From assembly GCF_021172045.1 (NCBI RefSeq), contig NZ_CP087164.1:4154001-4218000 (forward strand): 64,000 nucleotides of DNA. The letters are read 5' to 3'. The notes beneath the pieces were generated by a model, which saw only the letters and a list, made by a program, of their open reading frames with translations, was not told the origin of the DNA and made no database searches. Positions 55,105 to 63,044 of the stretch are shown here, one piece after another. Every line of letters starts with the position of its first letter. The first letter of the stretch is position 1. The translations under genes were made by a program, and so were the position numbers. The DNA is from Capillimicrobium parvum. GTDB lineage: Bacteria; Actinomycetota; Thermoleophilia; Solirubrobacterales; Solirubrobacteraceae.

Positions 55105-57198
55105 TCAGTCGGGCTGTCCGGGCTGCCGCGGTCCGATCCGGTAGGGCCGCATCATCTCGTTGTCCTCGTGCTCGACGATGTGGCAGTGCCAGACGAACTG
55201 GCCGGCTGTGTCGAACTGGGCTCTGACTCGGGTGACTTGGCCTGGGTAGGCGATAACGGTGTCCTTGAAGCCGGTCTCCCCCGGTTCGGGCAGCAACGGG
55301 TCGCCGTCGAGCTGGATCGGCTGGACGACCTGTTCTTGACTCTCGTCGAGAAGGAGGCGCTGCCGGTTGACGACCTCGAAGGTGATCTCGTGAATGTGCA
55401 TGGGGTGGGCGTCGGCCGTCGTGTTGTAGATCTCCCAGACCTCGGTGTCACCGACGCCGGGGTTCTCCGTCACCGGATCCGTCCACTCGCGCTCCGTCCA
55501 CACCCCGTCGGTCACCGTGCCCAGGAGCGCCTCGACCGGCCCCTCGATCGCTTCGCCTTGTTCGTCAAGACCCTCGTCGGCCTTCTCGATCAGCGCCACC
55601 TGCCGCGTGTGCGTCTGGGCGGGCAGCGGCGTGATCGCGGGCAGCTGGAGGAACCGCGGCGGGGTCGAGTCGTCGATCTCGACCGCGGGCACGACGCGGA
55701 ACTGCATGATCTGCCCCGTCGTGTCGGCGTCGGCGTGATCGAAGTCCTCATCGGGTTCTCCGCCCCCGAACGGCTCGTCGGGCCCGATGTTGGCGAGTAT
55801 GTGGTTCCCGAGCGGCACATTCGTGAAGTCGGCGATCACGTCGGCCCGCTCGGCGGGTCCCATCAGCAGCCGGTTCTCGTGGTTGGCGGTGAGGTTCACC
55901 GGGGCGGCGAGGAAGCCGCCCTCGTTGCCGATCTGCCACACCTCGACGTCGGGGATCCGGTTGAAGTCGAGCATGAGGAAACGGGACTGGCAGCCGTTGA
56001 GGAACCGCAGCCGGTAGCGGCGCTGCTCAACGGTCTGAAACGGCCACGTGTTGCCGTTGACCATGATCGTGTTCCCGAAGAACTCGGGATTCCAGATCGG
56101 CGAGAACTCCCCGTCCGGGATGTAGTCGTGCACGATCCCATCGAAGAACGCCCGGCTGTCCGGATAGAACAGCGACCCGTCCGTGTTGAAGGACCGATCC
56201 TGGATCGCGATCGCGATCTCGCGGTAGCGCTTGTTGGACGGAAACCTGTCGTTCTCGCGCGGCGCCGGGCCGGGCAAGCTCGCCGCGAGCCCGGTCCGCG
56301 AGTCGAGCACGACATCGTCGGGGCCGCCCCGGATGAGGTAGAAGCCAGCCGGGCCCGCGTACACGTTCAGGCGTGTCATGCCGAGCGCGTGGTCGTGGTA
56401 CCAGATCGTCGCCGCCCGGTTGTCGTTCGGGTATTGGAACGTGGCGAACCCAGGTCCCCACTCGACGCCGTAGGCCCGGGCGGCCTGGCCGGCGAAGAAC
56501 TCGTACCACGTCCCTTCCGTGGCGTAGCCAGCCGGAATGTCGGTCGCGGCAGGCAGGTACCACGCTTCCGCGTAGCCGTCGCTGTCGTCATTCACGCCCA
56601 CAGCGCCGTGCACGTGGGTGACCATCGGGACCGGGCCCGTGTACCGACCGGGCGTCTCCGTGAACCTCGGCCGGCTGTCGCGACCGCCGGTCCCGCCGGG
56701 CGGGTTGGCCCAGTGCAGGGTCTGGTCGACCGCGAACAGGTGGGGCAAGTAGCTCCCGTCGGCGCTCACGAGCTCATTGATCCACCTGACCCGGACCGGC
56801 CTGCTCTGGCGGGCCTCGATCGTCAGCGACGGGGCGTGGTGGACGAGCAGCCCGCGGTTGCTGCGCGCCGCCTTCGCACCGTAGCCCCACACCGTCGTCG
56901 CCGGCAGTCCCGCCGGAAGGATCTGCTGCTCGAACTGCCGCATCGAGATCTCGTAGTAGTCAACCGGCTTGTCGCCCCGCTGCCTGATCGTGGCGGCCCT
57001 GGGCATCACCGGCGGGATCAGCATCGGCGTCTGGAACTTCGCGATCGTGGTCGGATCGAGCGTGCCGCCCGCGACCAAAGCCAACGCCTCCGATGCGCGG
57101 CGGCCCGGAAGCCGCCCGAACAGGTAGTAGCCGGCGCTTGCTCCCCCGACCCAGGCGACGAACGTACGCCGGGAAAACCGAAGTGACGTCTCCACCAT
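55105..57198 (-). CDS. Multicopper oxidase (CotA/bilirubin-oxidase-like)
   Basis: 697 aa. Tat-type signal with SRRTF near 9-13. The four copper motifs are present: THVHG near 205, WYHDHALG near 268, HPMHIHEITF near 610 and WHCHIVEHEDNEMM near 675 (type 1 methionine ligand). Length and the HPMHIH pattern suit three-domain CotA/bilirubin oxidase-type enzymes that oxidise phenolics, metals or pigments. GAGGAG precedes the ATG. Lies inside the segment between ABC relics and was probably acquired with it. Confidence 0.93.
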   Translation of the reverse strand: MVETSLRFSRRTFVAWVGGASAGYYLFGRLPGRRASEALALVAGGTLDPTTIAKFQTPMLIPPVMPRAATIRQRGDKPVDYYEISMRQFEQQILPAGLPATTVWGYGAKAARSNRGLLVHHAPSLTIEARQSRPVRVRWINELVSADGSYLPHLFAVDQTLHWANPPGGTGGRDSRPRFTETPGRYTGPVPMVTHVHGAVGVNDDSDGYAEAWYLPAATDIPAGYATEGTWYEFFAGQAARAYGVEWGPGFATFQYPNDNRAATIWYHDHALGMTRLNVYAGPAGFYLIRGGPDDVVLDSRTGLAASLPGPAPRENDRFPSNKRYREIAIAIQDRSFNTDGSLFYPDSRAFFDGIVHDYIPDGEFSPIWNPEFFGNTIMVNGNTWPFQTVEQRRYRLRFLNGCQSRFLMLDFNRIPDVEVWQIGNEGGFLAAPVNLTANHENRLLMGPAERADVIADFTNVPLGNHILANIGPDEPFGGGEPDEDFDHADADTTGQIMQFRVVPAVEIDDSTPPRFLQLPAITPLPAQTHTRQVALIEKADEGLDEQGEAIEGPVEALLGTVTDGVWTEREWTDPVTENPGVGDTEVWEIYNTTADAHPMHIHEITFEVVNRQRLLLDESQEQVVQPIQLDGDPLLPEPGETGFKDTVIAYPGQVTRVRAQFDTAGQFVWHCHIVEHEDNEMMRPYRIGPRQPGQPD

Positions 57199-57267
57199 TG
57201 GGCTCCTCTCTCCAGCGTGCCCACCCTGCGCCTGACCGGATCCTGATCCTACCGGGGTCGGCCGGTT

Positions 57268-57435
57268 ATGGAGAATGGCCGATCCCGCTCATTCCCGGTC
57301 CTCGACGGCGTGCGCCAGGGCTACCTCGGACCGATCACCTGGGCCGAGACATGGCCGGCACTCGCGGCGACCACCGGGATGCTCGCCGTGCTCGGGTCGC
57401 TGGCGGCGTGGGGGATGCGGCGGACCGGGCGCTGA
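57268..57435 (+). pseudogene. C-terminal relic of an ABC-2 (DrrB-type) permease
   Basis: Reads VLDGVRQGYLGPITWAETWP followed by ALAATTGMLAVLGSLAAWGM and RRTGR, which is the last helix and tail typical of ABC-2 drug-export permeases. Residues before SFPVLDG are unrelated, so homology begins near 57290. It is on the same strand as the ATPase relic at 52679, 4.5 kb to the left, and in the order expected for the operon. Its end overlaps antisense with the SGNH hydrolase C-terminus. Confidence 0.6.
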
Positions 57436-58099
57436 GCTCGCGCAGCGCCTCCCGTGCGGCGATCGCGTGCCCGCGCGCGTTGAGGTGGATGGCGTCGGCG
57501 CTGTAGATGCGGTCGTCGGCCGCCGCGGGGTGGACCGTGTAGTCGAGGTGCCAGGCGCCGTGGCGCGCGGCCACCGCCGCCGTGCGCGCCGACAGCTCTC
57601 GCAGGCGCTCGCCCAGACCGGCCCGGAAGCGCTCGGGCACCCGCGACGAGCGGCTGATGTCGAACAGCCCGACCGTCAGCACGTCCGCGCCGCGGCCGCG
57701 CAGGGCGCTCACCATCGCGTCGAGCTCGTCCTCCACGCCGGGGCCGTCGAACGCCGGCCCGAACAGGTCGTTGCCGCCCGCCGCGAGGACCGCGAGGTCG
57801 GGGCGCCAGGCGACGGCGGCGTCGAGCTGCGTCTCGCGGATCTCGGCGGTCAGCAGCCCGCGGGCCCCGAGGTTTCGGTACTCGAGGCCGGGTCGGGCGC
57901 GCTCGAGCTCGGCGGCGACGCTGTCGAGCCAACCGCGGTGGGGGTAGCCGTCGACCGGGTCGCCGATCCCCTCGGCCACGCTGTCTCCGAGGACCGCGAG
58001 CCGGCGCCAGGGCGCACGGGCGAGCGGGTCGGCCCCGGGCGGCGCCGACGCCGGCGGCGGCGCCGCGGCGCGGCGCAGGCGATGCGGGACGATGGGCAT
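57335..58099 (-). CDS. SGNH/GDSL-family hydrolase
   Basis: 254 aa. Block I AVLGDSVAEG near 35-44 (Ser), block II GARGLL, block III AGGNDLFGP near 105-114 (Gly-Asn) and block V DAIHLNARGHAI near 205 (Asp, His). These are the four SGNH catalytic elements; the substrate class is lipid or carbohydrate esters. No signal peptide after the Pro/Ala-rich start. The last 33 codons extend into the permease relic in antisense and look non-conserved. Overlaps the MFS stop by TGATG, so the two are co-transcribed. Confidence 0.85.
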   Translation of the reverse strand: MPIVPHRLRRAAAPPPASAPPGADPLARAPWRRLAVLGDSVAEGIGDPVDGYPHRGWLDSVAAELERARPGLEYRNLGARGLLTAEIRETQLDAAVAWRPDLAVLAAGGNDLFGPAFDGPGVEDELDAMVSALRGRGADVLTVGLFDISRSSRVPERFRAGLGERLRELSARTAAVAARHGAWHLDYTVHPAAADDRIYSADAIHLNARGHAIAAREALRELSARSAASPTPPATRARRASRWSPRVPAMSRPR

Positions 58100-59484
58100 C
58101 AGAGGCTCCCTTCGGGGACGACGGTGGCGGCCGGCGCGGACGCGCGGGCCGAGGCGGGCCGGCCGTGGAGGGCCAGCCCCGCGAGCGCCGAGGCCAGCGC
58201 CGCGACGGTGCAGAACAGGTAGGCGCGCTCGAAGCCGTCGAAGCCGGCGGTGGCCGAGAGCACGAGCGCGAGGGCGGCGATGCCGAGCGCGCCGCCGACC
58301 TGGCGGGCGGTCGTGTTCATCCCGGTCGCGGCGGCGAAGCGCGTCGGGGCGACGGCGAGCGCCGCCGCGGTCGACGTGCCGGTGGTCAGCATCCCCATGC
58401 CGACGCCGATGACCGTGCCGACGGGCAGCCAGAAGCCGAGGAAGTCCGGCTCGTGCGGCAGCGCCAGCGCGGCCCACAGGCCCGCCGCGGCGAGGACCAG
58501 GCCGCCGCCCGCCACGACCGGGCGCACGCCGACGCGCGCCGTCAGCCGGCCGCTGACGACCGCCGCCGCGGCCGCGGCGACCGCCCCGGGGCTCATCGCC
58601 AGGCCCGCGTCGAGGACGCTGTAGCCCCAGCCCTGCGTGAGCACGAGGACGCCGAGCAGCAGCCAGGGGTACAGCGCGAGCCCGTAGAGCAGCGAGGCGA
58701 CGTTGGCGACGGCGAAGGTCCGCGAGCGCCAGAGGCTCGTCTCGACGGCGGGGGCCGGATGCCGGGTCGAGCGCCGGAGGGCGAACGCCACCGCGGCGGC
58801 GCCGCCGGCCAGCGCGACGACGGTGCGGGCGTCGCCCCAGCCCCACGTCCCGGCCTCGGTCAGGCCGAGCACCACCCCGCCCACTCCTGCGGCCAGCAGC
58901 GCGGTGCCGAGCAGATCGGGCAGGCGGCCGCCGGCGCCGCCGCCCGCGGGCAGGAGCGCCCGGGCGGCGACGACGAGTGCGATGCCGAGCGGGACGTTGC
59001 TGACGAAGACGGCGCGCCAGCCGAAGCCGTCGACGAGCAGGCCGCCGATGCTCGGCCCGGCCGCCGCCGCGAGCGCCGCGGACGCGCTCCACAGCCCGAT
59101 CGCCCCGGCCCGGCGCTCCGGCGGCGCGGCCAGCAGCAGGACGGCGAGCGACGCGGGGATCATCGCCGCGGCGCCCGCGCCCTGCAACGCCCGCGCGCCG
59201 ATGAGGAACCCGAGCCCCGGCGCCGCGGCGCACGCGAGGGACATCAGCGTGAACAGCGCCACGCCGCCCGCGAACAGCCGCCGCGGCCCCAGCACCCCGG
59301 CCAGGCGCCCCGCGGGCGTGAGGAGCGCGGCGAAGGCGATCGCGTAGGCGCTGACGACCCAGCTCAGGTCCGTGATCGAGGCGGAGGCGAAGTCGGCGCC
59401 GAGATCGGCCACCGCGAGGTTCGCGACCGTGGCGTCGAGCATGGCGAGGAACGTGGCACCGGCGGCGAGAAGGAGGACGCGCAT
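58099..59484 (-). CDS. MFS efflux transporter, DHA2-type
   Basis: 461 aa with 12-14 helices. MFS motifs: DATVANLAVADLGADF near 17-32 (motif D1), GRLAGVLGPRRLFAGGVALF near 57-76 (motif A) and RALQGAGAAAMIPASLAVLL near 95-114 (motif C-like). Drug or metabolite export by proton antiport is typical. The divergent TetR gene controls it. Start at ATG 59484; the SGNH gene follows with a one-base overlap, suggesting a shared function such as export plus hydrolysis. Confidence 0.9.
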   Translation of the reverse strand: MRVLLLAAGATFLAMLDATVANLAVADLGADFASASITDLSWVVSAYAIAFAALLTPAGRLAGVLGPRRLFAGGVALFTLMSLACAAAPGLGFLIGARALQGAGAAAMIPASLAVLLLAAPPERRAGAIGLWSASAALAAAAGPSIGGLLVDGFGWRAVFVSNVPLGIALVVAARALLPAGGGAGGRLPDLLGTALLAAGVGGVVLGLTEAGTWGWGDARTVVALAGGAAAVAFALRRSTRHPAPAVETSLWRSRTFAVANVASLLYGLALYPWLLLGVLVLTQGWGYSVLDAGLAMSPGAVAAAAAAVVSGRLTARVGVRPVVAGGGLVLAAAGLWAALALPHEPDFLGFWLPVGTVIGVGMGMLTTGTSTAAALAVAPTRFAAATGMNTTARQVGGALGIAALALVLSATAGFDGFERAYLFCTVAALASALAGLALHGRPASARASAPAATVVPEGSL

Positions 59485-59510
59485 GTCGTGAGGGCTCGCT
59501 TGAAGTAGAT

Positions 59511-59526
59511 GTACGAACGGTCGTAC
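59511..59526. promoter_or_regulatory. TetR operator between divergent genes
   Basis: Palindrome GTACGA-ACGG-TCGTAC between the MFS start (59484) and the TetR start (59539). It abuts the TetR -10 element, so binding would block both promoters. Confidence 0.7.
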
Positions 59527-59532
59527 TATTAT
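59527..59532 (+). promoter_or_regulatory. -10 element of the TetR gene
   Basis: TATTAT, six bases before ATG 59539, directly after the operator. Makes 59539 the likely leaderless start rather than upstream in-frame codons. Confidence 0.55.
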
Positions 59533-59538
59533 CTTCCG

Positions 59539-60198
59539 ATGCCCGACGTGTCAAGCTTCAGCGCCATGGCCACGACCTCCGACGGCCGGCTCCTGCGTGG
59601 CGAGCAGACCCGCCGCGCGATCCTGCAGCGCGCGGCCGACATCGCGTCGGTCGAGGGCCTCGAGGGGCTGTCCATCGGCCGCCTCGCCGCCGAGCTCGGC
59701 GCCAGCAAGAGCGGTGTGTTCGCCCACTTCGGCTCCAAGGAGGAGCTGCAGCTGGCCACCGTGGAGGCCGCCCGCGAGCGCTTCGTCGAGGCGGTCGTCG
59801 TCCCCGCGCTCAAGGCGCCCCGCGGCCTGCGCCGCCTGTCCGCGCTGTGCGACGGCTGGCTGGCCTACGCGCGTGAGCCGGTGTTCGCCGGCGGCTGCTT
59901 CTTCTGCGCCGTCGACGCGGAGTTCAATGCCCGGCCGGGCCGGGTGCGCGACGCGCTCGCCGTGGCCCGGCGCGACTGGATCGGCCTGTTCGTCACGACG
60001 ATCGAGGGCGCGCAGGGGCTCGGCGAGATCGATCCCGGCGTGGACGCGCGCCAGCTCACGTTCGAGCTCGACGCGTTCCTGCTGGCCGCGAACACCGACG
60101 CGCTGCTCTACGACGACCCCGTCGCCTACGAGCGCGCCAGCACGGCGATGCGCGCCCGCTTGCGGTCCGCGGCGAGCGACCCGGCGCTCGTCGGCTGA
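59539..60198 (+). CDS. TetR-family regulator
   Basis: 219 aa. HTH at about 20-60 (RRAILQRAADIASVEGLEGL, SIGRLAAELGASKSGVFAHF, GSKEELQLAT), a typical TetR N-terminus, then a helical ligand-binding domain with LDAFLLAANTDALLYDD near 180. It binds the palindrome in the gap and should repress itself and the MFS pump until a ligand is present. Start chosen by the -10 element; a second ATG at 59566 is possible. Confidence 0.9.
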   Translation: MPDVSSFSAMATTSDGRLLRGEQTRRAILQRAADIASVEGLEGLSIGRLAAELGASKSGVFAHFGSKEELQLATVEAARERFVEAVVVPALKAPRGLRRLSALCDGWLAYAREPVFAGGCFFCAVDAEFNARPGRVRDALAVARRDWIGLFVTTIEGAQGLGEIDPGVDARQLTFELDAFLLAANTDALLYDDPVAYERASTAMRARLRSAASDPALVG

Positions 60199-60201
60199 GG
60201 C

Positions 60202-61020
60202 CTACGCCGCGGCGGCCGGGAGCGCGCCCGCCCGCCCGAGGTGCTCGATGACCGCGGCCGCGGTCGGTTCCTCGGCATCCGTCGTGAGCATGTGTCCGCA
60301 CCCGGGCAGGCCCACCATCCGCGCCCCCGGGATCGCGTCGGCCAGCGCCACGCCCGCCTCGATCGGCACGAGCGCATCCTCCTCGCCGTGCAGGATCGTC
60401 ACCTCGAGCCCGCCGAGCTCGGCCAGCCGCCGCCGGGTGTCGTGGCGGGAGATCGCGGCGAGCTGGGCGATGCTCGTCCGGACGCTGGTCGCGTCCTGCA
60501 GGCGCAGCTGCAGATCGTCCTGGATGCGGTCGGGGTGCTCGCGCCGCGTCCGCTCGGCGTAGAGCGCGGGCGCGACGAGCCGGAACGTCCGCGCGGAGCC
60601 GACGAGCGGACGCAGCGCGGTCGCGCTCAGCAGCCGCCACGGCGGGGCGCCGTTGCGACCCACGGGCGTCGTGCACCCGAGGATGAGGGAGCGGACGCGG
60701 TCGCGATGCTCGAGGGCCACGTGCTGCGCGATCATCCCGCCCATCGATACCCCGATGACGTGCGCGCTGTCGTGGCCCGCCGCGTCCAGCACCGCGAGAG
60801 CGTCGGCGACCATGTCGTCCATGGACAGCAGACCGCGCACGCCGTCCGAGTCGCCGGTGCCCCGGTTGTCGAACGTGATGCACTCGACGCGGCCGCTGAG
60901 GTGCGGCAGAAGCCGGCCCCACGCCCGGCGGCTGCCCGACAGGCCCATGATCATCAGCAACGGCTCGCCCGGGCCCGCGACGTCGTAGGCGAGCTCGACG
61001 CTCCCGTTGCGGGCGACCAT
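60202..61020 (-). CDS. Alpha/beta hydrolase
   Basis: 272 aa. Oxyanion loop MIMGLSGSRRAW near 24-35, nucleophile elbow GVSMGGMIAQHVA near 93-105 (Ser), acid GEEDALVPIEAG near 213-224 and base GCGHMLTTD near 240. Together these are the triad of a serine hydrolase resembling 3-oxoadipate enol-lactonase and related esterases. Substrate unclear. Overlaps the enoyl-CoA hydratase stop (TGATG), so the two are translated together, suggesting acyl-CoA or lactone chemistry. Confidence 0.85.
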   Translation of the reverse strand: MVARNGSVELAYDVAGPGEPLLMIMGLSGSRRAWGRLLPHLSGRVECITFDNRGTGDSDGVRGLLSMDDMVADALAVLDAAGHDSAHVIGVSMGGMIAQHVALEHRDRVRSLILGCTTPVGRNGAPPWRLLSATALRPLVGSARTFRLVAPALYAERTRREHPDRIQDDLQLRLQDATSVRTSIAQLAAISRHDTRRRLAELGGLEVTILHGEEDALVPIEAGVALADAIPGARMVGLPGCGHMLTTDAEEPTAAAVIEHLGRAGALPAAAA

Positions 61021-61796
61021 CACCGGCCCTCGAAGGTCGCGTGGCCGGGGCCGCGGTCGATGAACGAGCGCACGGCGTCGCGCAGGTCTTCGGTGTCGAA
61101 GAGGTCGCCGGCGGCCTTCGGGACCGCGTAGTCGGCGCGCAGCACGCCGCCGTCGAGGTACGAGCGCACGATCCGCTTCGTCGCCGCGTGCGCGCGGGTG
61201 GGCCCGTCGACGATCTGCAGGGCGAAGCCGCGGGCGGCCTCGCCGAAGCCGTCGTCGTCGAAGACGCGGTTGACGACGTTCCAGCGCTCGAGCGTCTCGG
61301 CCGGGTACAGCTCGCCGGTCATCACGAGCTCGCGGGCCCGGGCGGCCCCCGCCCGGGCCGCCAGGCGCTGCGTGCCGCCCATCGCCGGCGTGAGCCCCAC
61401 GACCCGCTCGACGAGGCCGAAGCGGGCGCTGCGGGCCGCGACCAGCAGGTCGCAGGCCAGCGCCACCTCGAAGGCGGCCGTGAGCGTCAGGCCGTGCGCG
61501 GCGAAGACGGTCGGGCACGGCAGCTGCTCGAGGCGGTGGATGACCGCGAGCCACTGGGCCCACAGCGCGCTGGCCCGGGGCGCGTCGAGCCCGGCGAAGA
61601 CCTTGGCGACGTCGACGCCGGCGGAGACCACCTTGCCCTCCGCGCGCATGAGCAGGCCGCGCGGCGGCCCGGCGGTGAGCTCGTCGACGGCCGCAGCCAG
61701 ATCGGCCATCGTGTCGTGGTCGAACAGGTTCAGCGGCGGGTCGTCGAGCGTGAGCACGGCCAAGGGGCCGTCGTGCTCCAGGCGCAGGGAGCTCAT
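61020..61796 (-). CDS. Enoyl-CoA hydratase/isomerase family protein
   Basis: 258 aa. Crotonase fold: LTLDDPPLNLFDHDTM near 15-30, the first oxyanion region LMRAEGKVVSAGVDVAKVF near 49-67, GLTLTAAFEVALACDLLVAA near 103-122, and LTPAMGGTQRLAARAG near 137. Here the catalytic-Glu positions are partly altered (AAF-E-V in the first, GG-T in the second), so isomerase or hydrolase activity is as likely as hydration. TATAGC lies ten bases upstream of the ATG. Heads the operon with the hydrolase. Confidence 0.88.
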   Translation of the reverse strand: MSSLRLEHDGPLAVLTLDDPPLNLFDHDTMADLAAAVDELTAGPPRGLLMRAEGKVVSAGVDVAKVFAGLDAPRASALWAQWLAVIHRLEQLPCPTVFAAHGLTLTAAFEVALACDLLVAARSARFGLVERVVGLTPAMGGTQRLAARAGAARARELVMTGELYPAETLERWNVVNRVFDDDGFGEAARGFALQIVDGPTRAHAATKRIVRSYLDGGVLRADYAVPKAAGDLFDTEDLRDAVRSFIDRGPGHATFEGR

Positions 61797-61806
61797 GGCC
61801 CGCCAA

Positions 61807-61814
61807 GCTATACG
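61807..61814. promoter_or_regulatory. Overlapping divergent -10 elements
   Basis: TATAGC on the minus strand (61812-61807) and TATACG on the plus strand (61809-61814) share the same TATA, serving the hydratase operon to the left and the peptidase gene to the right. Polymerases at the two cannot bind together. Confidence 0.5.
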
Positions 61815-61826
61815 GTGAGGGCGCCC

Positions 61827-63044
61827 GTGGAACCCGATGCCGAGCTGATCGAATGGGCGATTCGCCATCTCGCCTCCTTCGAGCGCGGCTCCGGCTCCGA
61901 CGGCGAGCGCCGAGCCGCCGAGTGGATCGCCGAGCGCCTGCGGGAGGAGGGCCTCGATCCGGAGGTCACCGACCACCCGGCGCACGGCGGCTACTGGTGG
62001 CCGCTCGGGCTGGCCACCGCCGCGGCGGGCGTCGCCGGGCTGCTCGGGAGACGACGGCGTCCGCTGGCCGCGCTCGTCGGCGCCGCCGCCGCGGCGACCG
62101 TGTTCGACGACCTCGTCATCTGGCGCCACTGGAGCCGGCGGCTCGTCGGCCGCCGCCGCCGGACGTTCAACGTGGTCGCCGAGGCCGGCGACCGCAGCGC
62201 CCGGGAGACGCTCGTCGTCGTCGCCCACCACGACGCGGCCCACGCAGGCGCGATCTTCGACCCCCGCGTCCCCGAGACGATCGACCGCCTCGCGCCCTGG
62301 GTCTTCGAGAAGGCGGACACGTCGCCGCCGCTCATGTGGCTGGTGTTCGGCGGCCCCGTCCTCGTGGCCGCCGGTGGGCTGACCGGCTCCGAGCGCGCGC
62401 GCCGGGCCGGCACGCTGCTGTCGCTGGCGAGCGCGGCGACCTTCGCCGACATCGGCGCGCGGGCCGTCGTGCCGGGGGCCAACGACAACCTCACCGGCGT
62501 CGCCGTCGTGCTCGCCCTGGCCCGCATGCTGCGCCAACGGCCGGTGCCCGGGTTGCGCGTGCTGCTCGTCTCGACGGGCAGCGAGGAGTCCTTCGAGGAG
62601 GGCATGCAGGGCTTCGCCGAGCGCTGGTGGCCGCGCCTGCCGCGCGAGACGACCCGGGTCCTCGTCGTCGACACCGTCGGCTCGCCCGAGCTCACGCTGC
62701 CCGAGCGCGAGGGCATGCTCATCCCCTACCGCTACGACGAGGCGCTCAAGGACGCGGTCGAGGCAGCGGGGCGCGAGATGGGGGTCGAGGTGCGCCGCGG
62801 GCTGAAGTTCTCCTTCGGCAGCGACGCGCTCATCGCGGTGCGCGACGGCTACCGCGCCGCCCTGCTCGGCTCCGTCAACCACCGCAAGGAACCGGCCAAC
62901 TACCACTGGCCCAGCGATCACGCCGACAACGTCGTCTACGAGACGGTGGCCGACGCCGCGCGCGTCGTCGCCGCGACCGTCCGCCGGCTCGCTCAGCCGG
63001 CCGGCGGGTCGAGCAGCGCCCGCGCCGCGGCCAGCGCCTCCTGA
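61827..63044 (+). CDS. M28-family membrane-linked metallopeptidase
   Basis: 405 aa. N-terminal soluble part (AIRHLASFERGSGSDGERRA, a typical M28 substrate-recognition start) followed by two hydrophobic segments at about 57-72 and 170-200, then metal-site residues: VVAHHDAAHAG near 133, GANDNLTGVA near 218-227, STGSEESFEEG near 250 and VVDTVGS near 281, HRKEPANYHWPSDHADN near 355. Metal ligands look complete. GTG 61827 has GAGGG five bases upstream; a GTG at 61815 would be too close to the promoter. Aminopeptidase-like activity is assumed from the family. Confidence 0.75.
   Translation: MEPDAELIEWAIRHLASFERGSGSDGERRAAEWIAERLREEGLDPEVTDHPAHGGYWWPLGLATAAAGVAGLLGRRRRPLAALVGAAAAATVFDDLVIWRHWSRRLVGRRRRTFNVVAEAGDRSARETLVVVAHHDAAHAGAIFDPRVPETIDRLAPWVFEKADTSPPLMWLVFGGPVLVAAGGLTGSERARRAGTLLSLASAATFADIGARAVVPGANDNLTGVAVVLALARMLRQRPVPGLRVLLVSTGSEESFEEGMQGFAERWWPRLPRETTRVLVVDTVGSPELTLPEREGMLIPYRYDEALKDAVEAAGREMGVEVRRGLKFSFGSDALIAVRDGYRAALLGSVNHRKEPANYHWPSDHADNVVYETVADAARVVAATVRRLAQPAGGSSSARAAASAS

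Larger units (their letters stand above)
52763..57290. other. Segment inserted between ABC-transporter relics
   Basis: About 4.5 kb lying between the first 26 codons of an ABC ATPase and the last 49 codons of an ABC-2 permease, both on the plus strand in the order expected for one operon. The segment holds a monooxygenase-like gene, a gene-poor stretch, a secreted-protein gene and a multicopper oxidase. Parts of it are visibly more AT-rich than the rest of the window. CCTCGACNGCG occurs at both boundaries. No transposase is visible. Confidence 0.5.
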
